Shown: one piece after another, positions 16,052 through 25,974 of the stretch | Numbering within the stretch: the first letter of the stretch is position 1 | How the letters are laid out: every line of letters starts with the position of its first letter | Source of the DNA: Arachnia propionica | GTDB lineage: Bacteria; Actinomycetota; Actinomycetes; Propionibacteriales; Propionibacteriaceae | Length of the DNA: 64,000 nucleotides | Direction of reading: 5' to 3' | Assembly (NCBI RefSeq): GCF_037055325.1 | Contig: NZ_CP146373.1 | Location: 310,001 to 374,000, forward strand | Made by a program: the position numbers and the translations under genes | The notes under the pieces: model-generated | Told to the model about the DNA's origin: nothing | The model's database searches: none | The model's input: only the letters and a program-made list of their open reading frames with translations

Positions 16052-18601
16052 GTGCGTGCATTCCGACGATTCACCGTTCATCCTGTGCTGCCCGAACGTA
16101 TCGCAAAGCTTGATGCGCTGGCGAAGAACCTTCGCTGGTCGTGGCATCAGGAAACCCGAGACCTTTTCCGGGCAATTGACCCAAGACTCTGGGAGGAAGT
16201 GGGCGAGGACCCCGTCAAACTGCTGTCCGCGGTTCGTCCCGAACGGGTCCAGCAGCTCGCGGCTGACCAGGTCTTCGCTCGCAATGTGGGACTCCTCCAC
16301 GACGATTTGGTCACCTACCTCTCCGATGACCTGTGGTTCCAACGCTACGCTGCCGAGAACGAGGGAGCGCCGGCGGGAATCGGTTATTTCTCCGCCGAGT
16401 TCGGCGTCAGCCAGGTTCTTCCCCAGTATTCGGGGGGCCTGGGGATCCTGGCCGGCGACCACTTGAAGGCGGCCTCCGACCTCGGTCTGCCCCTCATCGG
16501 AGTCGGTCTTCTCTACAGGTTCGGGTACTTCCGGCAGTGGCTGAACGCTTCCGGCTGGCAGCAGGAGCGCTACCCGGTGTTGCCCTCCAACGAAATGCCC
16601 GTGGCCCGCCTGCTGGACTCCGCCGGGAACCCGCAGGAAATCAGTGTCGAGGTCTTTGGCAGGGAGGTTTACGCCTCCATTTGGGTGGCCTCGGTCGGCC
16701 GTATTCCGCTGCTGATGCTCGACACCGATCGCGACGACAACGACCCCGAGGCCCGCAACATCACCGACCGGCTCTATGGTGGTGGCACTGAGCATCGTCT
16801 TGCGCAGGAGGTCGTCCTCGGCATCGGTGGTGTCCGGGCACTGCGCCGCTACTGCGAGATCACCGGTCATCCTCGGCCCGACGTCTACCACTGCAATGAG
16901 GGTCATGCGGGGTTCCTCGGTTTCGAACGCATTCGGGAGTACCTGGCCGACGGGCGCGACCTGCCCACCGCCATCGAGTTGACCCGCGCAGGAACCGTTT
17001 TCACCACCCACACCCCCGTGCCGGCGGGAATCGATCGGTTCGACAAGAGCCTCGTCGAGCATCAGTTCGCGAACTTCGATCCCGGGTTGCCGCTGGAGGA
17101 CATCATGTCCTTCGGGACCGAGACCTATCCCGGCGGCGACCCGTCGCGCTACAACATGGCTGTGCTTGGGCTGAGGCTCGGTCAGCGTGCCAACGGCGTC
17201 TCAAAACTTCACGGCGAGGTTTCACGGGAGATGTTCAACGGTCTGTGGCCGGATTTCGACGACACCGAGGTGCCCATCGGCTCCGTCACCAACGGCGTCC
17301 ACCACCGCACCTGGATTCATCCGGAGCTCCTGGAGATCCTGAAGGCCCACACCGATGATGCCAGCACGGTCGTCGATGGCTACGACTGGGCCGCCATCCA
17401 GGAGGTGGATGACGATACCCTCTGGGGTCTGAAACGGCAGTTGCGCTCTTCCATGATCCAGATGGCACGTAAGCGTTTGGCGGAGTCCTGCAAGGCCAGG
17501 GGCATCCCCGCCGACTGGACTTCTGAGGCGCTGAACCCGCGGGTCCTGACCCTCGGTTTTGCGCGCCGCGGTGCCTCCTACAAGCGTCTGACACTGATGT
17601 TGTCGGACCCGGAGCGTCTGAAGGCTCTTCTCAACCATCCCACCACTCCCATCCAGATCGTGATCGCGGGCAAGGCTCACCCCGCTGACAACATCGGCAA
17701 GTCGCTGATCCAGCAGATGGTGCAGTTCTCCGATCAGGACGACGTGCGCGGGAAACTGGTCTTCCTGCCCGACTACGACATGTCCCTGGCTCGTCCTCTT
17801 TACCCGGGCTGCGACGTGTGGGTCAACAACCCGCTGCGGCCCTACGAGGCCTGTGGCACATCCGGCATGAAGGCAGCCCTCAACGGCGCCGCGAATCTGT
17901 CCATCCGCGATGGCTGGTGGGATGAACTGTACTCGCCGAGGTTCGGCTGGGAAATTCCCTCTGCGGAGGGAATCGCGGACCAGGCCGAACGTGATGCTGC
18001 AGAGGCCGAGTTCCTCTACTCAATCATCGAGAATGAGATCATCCCCCGCTTCTACACCCTTGATGCGAACGGCAACCCCGCCGAATGGCTGCAGATGATG
18101 CGCGATTGCATCTCCGAGCTCGGACCGGAGATCCTCGCCTCCCGCATGGTTCGTGACTACGTCACTGACTATTACACCCCGGCCGCGCAGTCCCTCGCCG
18201 CTCGGAAAGATGACGACGTCGCCGCCGACCTGGCGAAGTGGAAGGAACGGGTCCGCCGCGACTGGCACACCGCCCAGGTCGTCGGCCTCGACGTCGGTGT
18301 CATCGGGCAGCTCGAGACCGGAACGGTCCTGCGTCCGACCGTCGATGTCCGGCTCGGTGCCCTGAGGGCCGAGGACGTCGCGGTGCAGTTGATCTTCGGC
18401 GATGTCGACAACGAGGACAGGCTCCACGACATCCGCAAGTACCCGACGGTTCCCGTCGGGGAGGCCGACGGGGTGACCCGATTTGTTGCCGAGATCCCCA
18501 CCCGCTACGCGGGACAGATCGGTTGCCTGGCCCGCATGGTGCCCTCGCATCCGCTGCTGGCCAGCGACTCCGAGATGGGGCTGTCCGCCGTCATCAGGTG
18601 A
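16052..18601 (+). CDS. glgP: alpha-glucan phosphorylase
   Basis: An 849-residue GT35 enzyme releasing glucose-1-phosphate from alpha-1,4-glucans. It has the N-terminal DUF3417 segment of the short alpha-glucan phosphorylase subfamily (LAKNLRWSWHQETRDLF), the substrate gate YSGGLGILAGDHLKAASDLG, and the PLP-lysine in CGTSGMKAALNGAANL near residue 610. The GTG start has no Shine-Dalgarno and a TAATTT 6 bases upstream. It is divergent from glgE, whose product builds the polymer it degrades, and convergent with glgX. Confidence 0.95.
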   Translation: MRAFRRFTVHPVLPERIAKLDALAKNLRWSWHQETRDLFRAIDPRLWEEVGEDPVKLLSAVRPERVQQLAADQVFARNVGLLHDDLVTYLSDDLWFQRYAAENEGAPAGIGYFSAEFGVSQVLPQYSGGLGILAGDHLKAASDLGLPLIGVGLLYRFGYFRQWLNASGWQQERYPVLPSNEMPVARLLDSAGNPQEISVEVFGREVYASIWVASVGRIPLLMLDTDRDDNDPEARNITDRLYGGGTEHRLAQEVVLGIGGVRALRRYCEITGHPRPDVYHCNEGHAGFLGFERIREYLADGRDLPTAIELTRAGTVFTTHTPVPAGIDRFDKSLVEHQFANFDPGLPLEDIMSFGTETYPGGDPSRYNMAVLGLRLGQRANGVSKLHGEVSREMFNGLWPDFDDTEVPIGSVTNGVHHRTWIHPELLEILKAHTDDASTVVDGYDWAAIQEVDDDTLWGLKRQLRSSMIQMARKRLAESCKARGIPADWTSEALNPRVLTLGFARRGASYKRLTLMLSDPERLKALLNHPTTPIQIVIAGKAHPADNIGKSLIQQMVQFSDQDDVRGKLVFLPDYDMSLARPLYPGCDVWVNNPLRPYEACGTSGMKAALNGAANLSIRDGWWDELYSPRFGWEIPSAEGIADQAERDAAEAEFLYSIIENEIIPRFYTLDANGNPAEWLQMMRDCISELGPEILASRMVRDYVTDYYTPAAQSLAARKDDDVAADLAKWKERVRRDWHTAQVVGLDVGVIGQLETGTVLRPTVDVRLGALRAEDVAVQLIFGDVDNEDRLHDIRKYPTVPVGEADGVTRFVAEIPTRYAGQIGCLARMVPSHPLLASDSEMGLSAVIR

Positions 18602-18608
18602 GCCGGGC

Positions 18609-18696
18609 CGTGCCGGTGAGGACCAGTTTATGCTCCACCGGCACGCCCCCCGGAATCGGAAAGCCTCCGCGGGAGAAAGAACCCGCGGGGGCTTTT
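18609..18696. terminator. tandem hairpins between convergent glgP and glgX
   Basis: Two hairpins fill the 126-base convergent gap. The first is a perfect 10-bp repeat (18609-18618 with 18636-18645). The second is a 14-bp stem with one G-T pair (18660-18673 with 18682-18695) and an 8-base loop, flanked by A-run and TTTT, so it can terminate transcription in both directions. Confidence 0.75.
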
Positions 18697-18727
18697 CAGT
18701 GCCTGTTGCCCGGTGGTGTCCCGGGGC

Positions 18728-20857
18728 TCAGGGAATGAGCACCGGGGACATGCCCAGCAGTTCGGCCGCGGTGGTCGGCACGTCGCAGCGCATCAGCACC
18801 ACGCAACGCCCCGGGACCCTCAGCACGGAACCGGGAGACAGTTCATCGGATAGCAGCTCATCGGTTCCCGCCGAGTGCCAAATGATCTTCAGCTGGGCGG
18901 CCCAGGGTAGGCCGGGAAGGATCACCTCGATGGGCTCGGCCCCCGAGTGGAACCACGTCAGGAAAGCATTCACGTCGTCGGAGACGTACATGCCCAACAG
19001 GCGGCGGGAACCGTCGTACCAGTCCTGCTCGGTCATCTGGGCGCCGTGGTCGTTGAACCAGGTGAGGTCCACGCGACCCAGGTTCTCTCCGTGACTGTTG
19101 AAGACGTCGGTGTGGTGCAGATAGTGGTCGGGGCGCAACAAGGGATGTTTCGCCCTCAATCGCAGAAGATCGACCAAGCGAGCCCGGACTCCCTGCCATC
19201 GGGCATCGGGGGTCCAGTCCACCCAGCTCAGCGGCGAATCCTGGCAGTAGGCGTTGTTGTTGCCCTTCTGAGTGCGCCCGAACTCATCGCCGGCGAGGAT
19301 CATGGGGGTTCCGGCCGCGAGAACCTGGGTGGCGTGCATGTTAAGCACCTGCCGGGCTCTCAGATCGTTGATGGCCGGATCATCACTCTCGCCCTCGAAA
19401 CCATGGTTCCAGGAACGGTTGTTGTCGCTGCCATCGCGATTGCCTTCGCCATTGGCGGAGTTGTGTTTCACGTCGTAGCTGACCAGGTCGCGCATCGTGA
19501 ACCCGTCGTGGACGGTCACGAAATTGATCGAGGCCTGTGGAGGGCGACCGCTGTGCTGGAACACGTCCGAGGAGCCAGAAAGCCGAGTCGCGAGTTCCTG
19601 GACTCCGTGAACCGTGCTCTTCCAGTAGTCACGCACGTGATCGCGGAACCGGTCGTTCCATTCTGACCAGCCGGGGCCGAAACTGCCGAGCTGATAGCCG
19701 TAGGGACCGATGTCCCAGGGTTCGGCGATCAATTTCACATGAGAGAGAACAGGGTCGGAGTTGATCTGTTGCTTCAAGGGATGGTCATGGACGAAGTGGT
19801 GTTGGCTGTCACGGAACAGCGTGGTGGCAAGGTCGAAACGGAATCCGTCAACGCCCATGTGCTCCACCCAGTAACGGAGAGAATCGACGATCAACTGCCG
19901 AACCATGGGAGTGGAGGAGTTCACCGAGTTTCCGCAACCAGTCACGTCGTAGTCGTCCCGCAGGTCATCGGTGAGGCGATAGTAGCCCGCGTGGTCGATG
20001 CCGCGCATGGAGAGCGTCGGGCCCTCGTGCCCACACTCTGCGGTGTGGTTGTAGACGACGTCGAGGATCACCTCGATACCGGCATCGTGGAGGGCAGCCA
20101 CCATGGCTTTGAATTCCGTCACCTGATTCCCGAGAGTGCCCCGAGTCGCGTAGTAGGCGTGCGGAGCGAAATAGCTGAGGGTGTTGTATCCCCAGTAGTT
20201 GCTCAGTCCCTTGTGGGCGATGAAGGGCTCGGATGCGTAGTGGTGGATGGGCAGCAGCTCGATCGCTGTGATGCCGGTGTCCAGCAGGTAGGAGATCACT
20301 TCGGGATAGGCCAGGGCCGCGTATGAGCCGCGCAGGTGTTCGGGCACCAGCGGGTGCATTTTTGTGAAACCGCGCACGTGCATCTCGTAGATGACCGACT
20401 CGGCCATCGGGCGCCTGCCCCCCGCCACTGGAGGGGGCGGGGGGGTGTCGGCGACGACGACGCTGAGAGGCACTGCTCCGATGGAGTCGGTGGCGTCGGG
20501 GCGGAAATCGTCGTGGGCCAGGTGGTCATGGATCGGGCCCCGGTAGTCGATGCCGCCGGTCACGGCTCGGGCGTAGGGGTCGAGCAGCAGCCGGGCCGGG
20601 TTGAAGCGGCGACCGCGGCTCGGAGCCCAATCTCCGTGGACGCGGTAGCCGTATTCCTGCCCCTCACCGATACCAGGAACGAAGACGTGCCAGATTCCTT
20701 GGCTGTCCGCTTTCATCTCCACGTTGCGTTGATTCTTCATCAGGTCCACGAGCGACAGCTCCACTCGGGTGGCATGAGGGGCCCACAGGCCGAAGCTGAC
20801 GCCGTCCTTCTCGACCTTCGCTCCCAGGCGGCTGGTGTCGAGCGGCTCAATGAACAT
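18728..20857 (-). CDS. glgX: glycogen debranching enzyme GlgX
   Basis: A 709-residue isoamylase-type GH13_11 enzyme that cleaves alpha-1,6 branches left by phosphorylase. A CBM48 domain (FGLWAPHATRVELSL) leads into the barrel, with the nucleophile Asp in VDGFRFDLATTLFRD, the acid Glu in LIAEPWDIGPYGYQLG and the third acidic residue in FVTVHDGFTMRDLVSY. The ATG at 20857 is preceded by GGAAGGCG; the frame upstream (about 19 codons) is probably untranslated. It is convergent with glgP, its functional partner. Confidence 0.95.
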   Translation of the reverse strand: MFIEPLDTSRLGAKVEKDGVSFGLWAPHATRVELSLVDLMKNQRNVEMKADSQGIWHVFVPGIGEGQEYGYRVHGDWAPSRGRRFNPARLLLDPYARAVTGGIDYRGPIHDHLAHDDFRPDATDSIGAVPLSVVVADTPPPPPVAGGRRPMAESVIYEMHVRGFTKMHPLVPEHLRGSYAALAYPEVISYLLDTGITAIELLPIHHYASEPFIAHKGLSNYWGYNTLSYFAPHAYYATRGTLGNQVTEFKAMVAALHDAGIEVILDVVYNHTAECGHEGPTLSMRGIDHAGYYRLTDDLRDDYDVTGCGNSVNSSTPMVRQLIVDSLRYWVEHMGVDGFRFDLATTLFRDSQHHFVHDHPLKQQINSDPVLSHVKLIAEPWDIGPYGYQLGSFGPGWSEWNDRFRDHVRDYWKSTVHGVQELATRLSGSSDVFQHSGRPPQASINFVTVHDGFTMRDLVSYDVKHNSANGEGNRDGSDNNRSWNHGFEGESDDPAINDLRARQVLNMHATQVLAAGTPMILAGDEFGRTQKGNNNAYCQDSPLSWVDWTPDARWQGVRARLVDLLRLRAKHPLLRPDHYLHHTDVFNSHGENLGRVDLTWFNDHGAQMTEQDWYDGSRRLLGMYVSDDVNAFLTWFHSGAEPIEVILPGLPWAAQLKIIWHSAGTDELLSDELSPGSVLRVPGRCVVLMRCDVPTTAAELLGMSPVLIP

Positions 20858-20986
20858 GTTTCGCCTTCCGGCCCTCGGCGGGCATCCGCCCCGAGGGCCG
20901 AACCATTTTGCCATAAGTCATCTGATCTCGCAGATAAGCCCGGTCGATCAGTCATGATGGATGGTTGAGAGAAGGAGAGTGAAACG

Positions 20987-22090
20987 GTGAGCACCTACCT
21001 GGATCACGCCGCCACTTCGCCGATGCGCTCCGAGGCGCAAGAGGTGTTGCTGAGCGAGCTCGGACGGGTCGGCAACCCCTCGTCCCAGCATCGCGCGGGA
21101 CAGCGGGCCAGACGCCGCCTCGAGGATGCGAGGGAGGAACTGGCGGCAGCGCTCGGTGCCCACCCCGGGGAGGTGATCTTCACATCGGGTGGCTCAGAGG
21201 CCGATTCGATCGCCATTCTGGGCTCTTTGGCAGCCCGGCCTGAAAGACCACGGAGTCTGATATCGGCGGTTGAGCATCCGGCTGTGCAGGAGGCCCGCGG
21301 CAAGGGAGCCGAGGTGCTCGCAGTGAGCCCCCACGGACTCGTCGAAGACACCGCATGGGAGACCGCGGATGAACAAGTGGCCGTGATCTCGGTGGTGAGG
21401 GTGAACAACGAAACCGGGGTGATTCATCCCCTCGACGGATTGATCGCCGCAAGCTCACGGACGGGCGCATGGAGTCACAGCGATGCGGTGCAGGCCCTCG
21501 GGCATGTACCCCTGGACTTCCATGACACGGGTCTGGACCTGATGAGCGTCTCAGCCCACAAGATCGGTGGTCCTGTTGGGATCGGGGCCCTTGCCATGAA
21601 ACGTGGCGTCACTCCAGCGCCGATCGGGCTCGGTGGTGGGCAGGAGGGTCGTATCCGCTCCGGTACGCTCCCGGTGGCCCTCGCTGCCTCTTTCGCCGCC
21701 GCCGCGACGGCGGCCGTGGTGAGTCTTGAGGCCGAGACTATGCGGCTCGTCGCGCTCCGGGACGGGATCCGCGAGACCGTTGTGGCTTGCGGTGGGAGCA
21801 TCAATGGCACCAACTGCGCCCCGCACGTCGTCAGCGCCACCTTTTCCGGAATAAGAGCCCAGGACTTGTTGTTTCTGCTCGACGCTGAGGACATCCATGC
21901 CTCGGCGGGTTCCGCGTGCCGCGCCGGGGTCTACCGGCCCAGCGAGGTCATGCTGGCAATGGGATCCTCCGAGGATGAGGCCATGTCCACGGTCCGTTTC
22001 TCCCTCGGCCACACGAGCGGCCAGGGGGACGTCGATCGGCTTCGTGAGGTGCTGCCGGTGGCCGTGGAACGGGCCCGGGTAGCCATGTAG
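20987..22090 (+). CDS. cysteine desulfurase
   Basis: A 367-residue PLP enzyme of the NifS/IscS family that removes sulfur from cysteine and passes it on as a persulfide. YLDHAATSPM marks the N-terminus, SVSAHKIGGPVGIGAL holds the PLP-lysine, and ASAGSACRAGV the catalytic Cys. It is somewhat shorter than E. coli IscS. GTG start with AGAAGGAGAG upstream. It is followed 36 bases later by mnmA, and the same order is known in other Actinobacteria, so tRNA 2-thiolation is its likely main task. Confidence 0.93.
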   Translation: MSTYLDHAATSPMRSEAQEVLLSELGRVGNPSSQHRAGQRARRRLEDAREELAAALGAHPGEVIFTSGGSEADSIAILGSLAARPERPRSLISAVEHPAVQEARGKGAEVLAVSPHGLVEDTAWETADEQVAVISVVRVNNETGVIHPLDGLIAASSRTGAWSHSDAVQALGHVPLDFHDTGLDLMSVSAHKIGGPVGIGALAMKRGVTPAPIGLGGGQEGRIRSGTLPVALAASFAAAATAAVVSLEAETMRLVALRDGIRETVVACGGSINGTNCAPHVVSATFSGIRAQDLLFLLDAEDIHASAGSACRAGVYRPSEVMLAMGSSEDEAMSTVRFSLGHTSGQGDVDRLREVLPVAVERARVAM

Positions 22091-22126
22091 AATTCTTCGG
22101 CCGCGAATCCGGAGAAGGGAGGGGAG

Positions 22127-23200
22127 ATGAAGGTACTGGCAGCCATGTCGGGCGGGGTTGACTCCGCCGTCGCTGCGGCGCGCCTCGTCGCCGCCGGACA
22201 CGACGTGACCGGGGTGCACCTGGCGCTGAACCGTAACCCGCAGCCTTATCGCGAAGGATCACGCGGCTGTTGCTCCCTGGAGGATGCCCACGACGCCAGG
22301 CGTGTCGCCGACCTGCTGGACATTCCCTTCTATGTGTGGGATTTCTCGGAGCAGTTCCAGAGGGATGTGGTCGACGATTTCGTAGCCGAGTACCGTGCGG
22401 GTCACACTCCGAATCCGTGCCTCAGGTGCAATGAGAAGATCAAATTCGCAGCCGTACTGGAACGCGGTCTCGCGCTCGGTTTCGACGCCGTCGCGACGGG
22501 ACATTACGCCCGGGTTGTGGACAACGGGTCGGAACTTGAACTGCATCGCGCCGCCGACCCGGACAAGGACCAGTCCTACGTGCTCGGCGTGCTGGACCAG
22601 GACCAGCTGCGCCGCTCCCTGTTTCCGCTCGCAGACACGCCGAAACCGCAGGTGCGGGCGGAGGCCCATTCGCTGGGCCTCAAGGTCGCAGACAAACCCG
22701 ACTCCTACGACATCTGCTTCATCCCCGATGGCGATACCCAGGGCTACCTGAGGGCCCACCTTGGTGAGACCCCGGGGCCGATCGTGGACTGTTCCGGAAC
22801 CGAGCTCGGACGGCACAGGGGGCACCACGGTTTCACCATTGGGCAGCGCAAAGGACTCGACCTGCGCGTCCCCGCTTCGGATGGCAATCCCCGCTACGTG
22901 TTGCGGATCGAACCGGTCGGTAATCGCGTGGTCGTCGGCCCTAGGGAATCACTGCTGGTCAGCCACCTCGAAGGTATCCGTCCCACCTGGACGCAGCACA
23001 GGGTATCCGGAAGCTGGCGGGGACAGGTGCAGTACCGGGCCCACGGCGCCGCACTGCCCGCCACTATCACCACCACCGGGGACGACCAGGTGCGGGTGGA
23101 ACTCGACGAACCAATCCGTGGGGTGGCGCCAGGACAGTCCATGGTTTTCTTCGATGTCACCCGGGTTGTTGGTTCCGCGACGATCAGTGGGACCTCATGA
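22127..23200 (+). CDS. mnmA: tRNA-specific 2-thiouridylase
   Basis: A 357-residue enzyme that thiolates U34 of Lys, Glu and Gln tRNAs, using ATP and persulfide sulfur from the neighbouring desulfurase. The PP-loop is [12 protein letters not shown] at the N-terminus; the catalytic Cys pair lies in [14 protein letters not shown] and [10 protein letters not shown]; the C-terminal barrel contains [25 protein letters not shown] precedes the ATG. Its stop overlaps the next start (ATGA). A TAGAAT hexamer at 22087-22092 could give it its own promoter. Confidence 0.96.
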   Translation: MKVLAAMSGGVDSAVAAARLVAAGHDVTGVHLALNRNPQPYREGSRGCCSLEDAHDARRVADLLDIPFYVWDFSEQFQRDVVDDFVAEYRAGHTPNPCLRCNEKIKFAAVLERGLALGFDAVATGHYARVVDNGSELELHRAADPDKDQSYVLGVLDQDQLRRSLFPLADTPKPQVRAEAHSLGLKVADKPDSYDICFIPDGDTQGYLRAHLGETPGPIVDCSGTELGRHRGHHGFTIGQRKGLDLRVPASDGNPRYVLRIEPVGNRVVVGPRESLLVSHLEGIRPTWTQHRVSGSWRGQVQYRAHGAALPATITTTGDDQVRVELDEPIRGVAPGQSMVFFDVTRVVGSATISGTS

Positions 23201-24168
23201 TGCGCGTCACCGCTGCCGGTTCCCTGCCTGGTGACGACTTCCGCGGGGCCTTGACAGCAATGACCGAGGTCCTTCCGGAGGTGTTGCCCCTCCCAGAACT
23301 GCCTGCGCGGGGTGTGGGATCCGGGATGATCGGCAGGGCGCTGGGGATCATTGACGGTCTCGGTTTCGATATTCAACCCTCCGGGTGGCGCCTGACCGCC
23401 GCGTCCGGGAGTGATCATCGCAGGGCAAGGGCCCGGTGGCGTCACGACCTGGACGACGCGGAGGAACTGCTCCAGGGGTTCGAGGGTGTGCTGAAGATTG
23501 GGCTGGCCGGGCCGTGGACCCTCGCCGCCACGGTTGAACGTCCCCGGGGAGACCGGTTGCTGGCCGATCACGGAGCCCGCAGGGAAGTGGCGCAGGCGCT
23601 GACCGAGGGCTGGCTGCAGCTCCGGGAGGATCTGAGGCGCCGTATCCCGGGGGCGAGGCTGTTGCTGCAGCTCGACGAACCTGCGCTGACGGCGGTCGGT
23701 GATGGCACCATTCCCACGGCCTCCGGTTTCAGCAGGCACCGTCGGGTCGAGGTGCCGGAACTAGCCGGCGCCCTGAAGCCTCTGTCGGAGGGCGCCTGGC
23801 TGCACTGCTGCGCCCCCGGAAAGTGGCTGCCGGTGGCGCAACGCGCGGGATTTGCGGCGGTGGCTGTCGACACCCGGTTATTCCTAGAATCTGCGGGGAT
23901 CGACGCTCTGGCGGAGTGGGCCCAGGCGGGACGAGGGCTGGCTCTGGGGATCGTCGACAGCGCGACCGGGCGCGTCCAGGGCGTCGATGAACTAGCCCGA
24001 GAAACCTTGCGGGTGCTACGTCCCCTGGAACTTCCTGCTCCGAGCATTGACTCTGGAGTGCTGCTCACCACAGCCTGTGGCCTGGCCTCCTGGAAACTGG
24101 CAGAGGTGCCCGGTCAGTTGGCAGCGCTCCGGCGAGCAGCCACGCTCGTTGCTGAGGAACTGCAATAA
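23197..24168 (+). CDS. MetE-like zinc protein of unknown function
   Basis: A 323-residue protein resembling the C-terminal, zinc-binding half of cobalamin-independent methionine synthase and related UroD-type barrels. Possible Zn ligands are the His-Cys of [10 protein letters not shown] and the Cys of [17 protein letters not shown] matches the conserved substrate-side motif of the family. The methyltetrahydrofolate-binding half is missing, so it is not an ordinary MetE. The start is coupled to mnmA (ATGA). I recall a homologue in the same neighbourhood in Mycobacterium (near trmU and ligA). A role in thiol or methyl transfer tied to tRNA thiolation is inference. Confidence 0.7.
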   Translation: MMRVTAAGSLPGDDFRGALTAMTEVLPEVLPLPELPARGVGSGMIGRALGIIDGLGFDIQPSGWRLTAASGSDHRRARARWRHDLDDAEELLQGFEGVLKIGLAGPWTLAATVERPRGDRLLADHGARREVAQALTEGWLQLREDLRRRIPGARLLLQLDEPALTAVGDGTIPTASGFSRHRRVEVPELAGALKPLSEGAWLHCCAPGKWLPVAQRAGFAAVAVDTRLFLESAGIDALAEWAQAGRGLALGIVDSATGRVQGVDELARETLRVLRPLELPAPSIDSGVLLTTACGLASWKLAEVPGQLAALRRAATLVAEELQ

Positions 24169-24178
24169 ACTTGCCTTC

Positions 24179-24403
24179 GTGCGCTTTTTCTCCGACCTCA
24201 ACCTGAACGGCTCCACCCCGCTTCGCGCGCAACCCCGGGTTGGGGAGTGGGGACCGGTGATGGTGCCCTCCACCCGTTGGAAAAAATGGACCCGGGTGCT
24301 CGTACCGCTGATCGCTGTCGGCTTGGCCGTCGGGGTTTTCTTCCTGGCTCGGACTTTCTACCTGATGCTCACTGGGGATGAGGCCGGGGCCTATTTCTCG
24401 TAG
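24179..24403 (+). CDS. small membrane protein, probably leaderless
   Basis: A 74-residue frame with one clear membrane helix (VLVPLIAVGLAVGVFFLARTFYL) after a basic segment WKKWTR. TAAACT ends 7 bases before the GTG at 24179 and there is no Shine-Dalgarno, which fits a leaderless mRNA. The frame is also open further upstream through the MetE-like gene, and its last 13 bases overlap the convergent ABC permease. No family recognised. Confidence 0.5.
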   Translation: MRFFSDLNLNGSTPLRAQPRVGEWGPVMVPSTRWKKWTRVLVPLIAVGLAVGVFFLARTFYLMLTGDEAGAYFS

Positions 24404-25974
24404 GTGACGGCCTTCAACACCTCCGGCCAGGTTCGGTCCAGCTGTCGCCCACCCAAGGAGATCAACCCCAGGGCGGCCAGGAGACCCAGGACCGGCCCCA
24501 CCGGCAGGAACAACCAGCCGAGTAGCGGGAAACGGTAGGAGGCGAAGACCATCCCCGCCGCTGGCAACAGCAGGATCACGGAGCCGATCATCTGGAGCAC
24601 GCTGGCGAGGAAAGCCGCTCCCTGGCCCTTCGACGTGCTGGCGAATGGATTGGTGCCCGGAGGGGGAGCGGTGCCGTTCAGGAAAGAACTAATCAAAAGG
24701 CTCATCCCCTGGTTGGCGATCAAGGTTCCTAGGCCCAGCCCGAAGGCGAACGGAAAGACTCCCCATGCCCCCAGCAGCGTCGAGGCCAACACCATCGTCA
24801 TCGCGAACGTGCCACCGTAGATCAGGGAGTTCGCCATGAGACGGCCCAGCCGGTCCTCGAAACCGCGGATCCCGGAGACCGCGTGCAGCCACAACGCCGA
24901 ACCGTCCATGGGTGTGTCCTGCAGTGCGCTGATGCCTCCCATCCAGGTGGCCAGGGCAGCCACCAGCCACAGGAACTCGGGGATCAGCTTCTCGTCTCGG
25001 ACCATGTTCATGAAAACCACGAAGAAGGGAGCGGCCATGATCATCAGCACCGAGGCGAACCTGCGAGGATCGCGTCGTAGATACCGCAGGTTCCGGGCTG
25101 CGATGGCCCCGGCGGGATTCGGGGGAAACAAACGATCAAGCCAAGGTGAGGACACGGTCGGAGCGCCACCTCCGGCGCTTGGTAGGGGGCTGGTCAGGGC
25201 CCGGTCCAGCTGCCGGGACCACAACCAGATCATCGCTGCGAGTAGCACCAGAGCCAAGGCGAGACGCAACGCAGCCACCCCGGAGCGCCCGGCTGCCAGG
25301 TCGGTGGGTAGGGCCCAGGCCCATCCCATCGGACTCCAACCGGCTGCACCGCCTACCAGCTCGATGGCTTCTCGGTTCAGGTCGAGATTGAACATTCCGC
25401 GGCTCAGTAGCGGACCACTCCAGCTGATCGCTATCAGGCCGAGCAGGAGCACCACGTACAGGAGATCCCGACTTCTGCGGGCGGCCAGCCAGCGCGACAG
25501 GGAGGTCACCAGTATCCGGCCAGCGAGCATTCCTGTCACCGCTCCGAGGGCCGTGGAAGCGATCCCGGCGATTGTCAGAAGTGGATCGGTGGCCCAGCCA
25601 ATCACGAAACCGCAGCAGACCAGGAGGGTGAAGACCCCCGGCAAGGTGAGCAGGTCCGAGACCAGCAGGGGAACCAGCAGATCGCGGGACCGGAGTGGAA
25701 ACAACACCAGGCGCTGCGGGGACACGGAATCGTCCATGGCGAAGAACAACACCGACCCGAAGGTCCACACCAGCACCAGGACGGCGCCCGCCGTGAGCAT
25801 CAAGGGGGAGCGCACATCGGGTAGGAACCTCAAGTAGGACAACCCCACGGTCAGGCCGACGAAAAGCGGCAGCAGCATCAAGGCGAGCAGTATGTATCCG
25901 ACCATCGCCCACGGGCTGCTCCTGAGAGCGGAGAGCTGGGAACGAAGCCTCACAGCGATGAGTGGCGCAACCAT
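24391..25974 (-). CDS. ABC transporter permease (ABC-2 type, large)
   Basis: A 527-residue polytopic membrane protein with about twelve hydrophobic segments in two blocks, separated by a soluble loop at about residues 260-310 (RALTSPLPSAGGG, NPAGAIAARNLRYLRRDPRRF). It has the look of the ABC-2 type exporter permeases common in Actinobacteria. The start lies inside the upstream ATPase gene (25-base overlap), so they form an exporter pair. Substrate unknown. It is convergent with, and overlaps, the small membrane gene at 24179. Confidence 0.8.
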   Translation of the reverse strand: MVAPLIAVRLRSQLSALRSSPWAMVGYILLALMLLPLFVGLTVGLSYLRFLPDVRSPLMLTAGAVLVLVWTFGSVLFFAMDDSVSPQRLVLFPLRSRDLLVPLLVSDLLTLPGVFTLLVCCGFVIGWATDPLLTIAGIASTALGAVTGMLAGRILVTSLSRWLAARRSRDLLYVVLLLGLIAISWSGPLLSRGMFNLDLNREAIELVGGAAGWSPMGWAWALPTDLAAGRSGVAALRLALALVLLAAMIWLWSRQLDRALTSPLPSAGGGAPTVSSPWLDRLFPPNPAGAIAARNLRYLRRDPRRFASVLMIMAAPFFVVFMNMVRDEKLIPEFLWLVAALATWMGGISALQDTPMDGSALWLHAVSGIRGFEDRLGRLMANSLIYGGTFAMTMVLASTLLGAWGVFPFAFGLGLGTLIANQGMSLLISSFLNGTAPPPGTNPFASTSKGQGAAFLASVLQMIGSVILLLPAAGMVFASYRFPLLGWLFLPVGPVLGLLAALGLISLGGRQLDRTWPEVLKAVTYEK

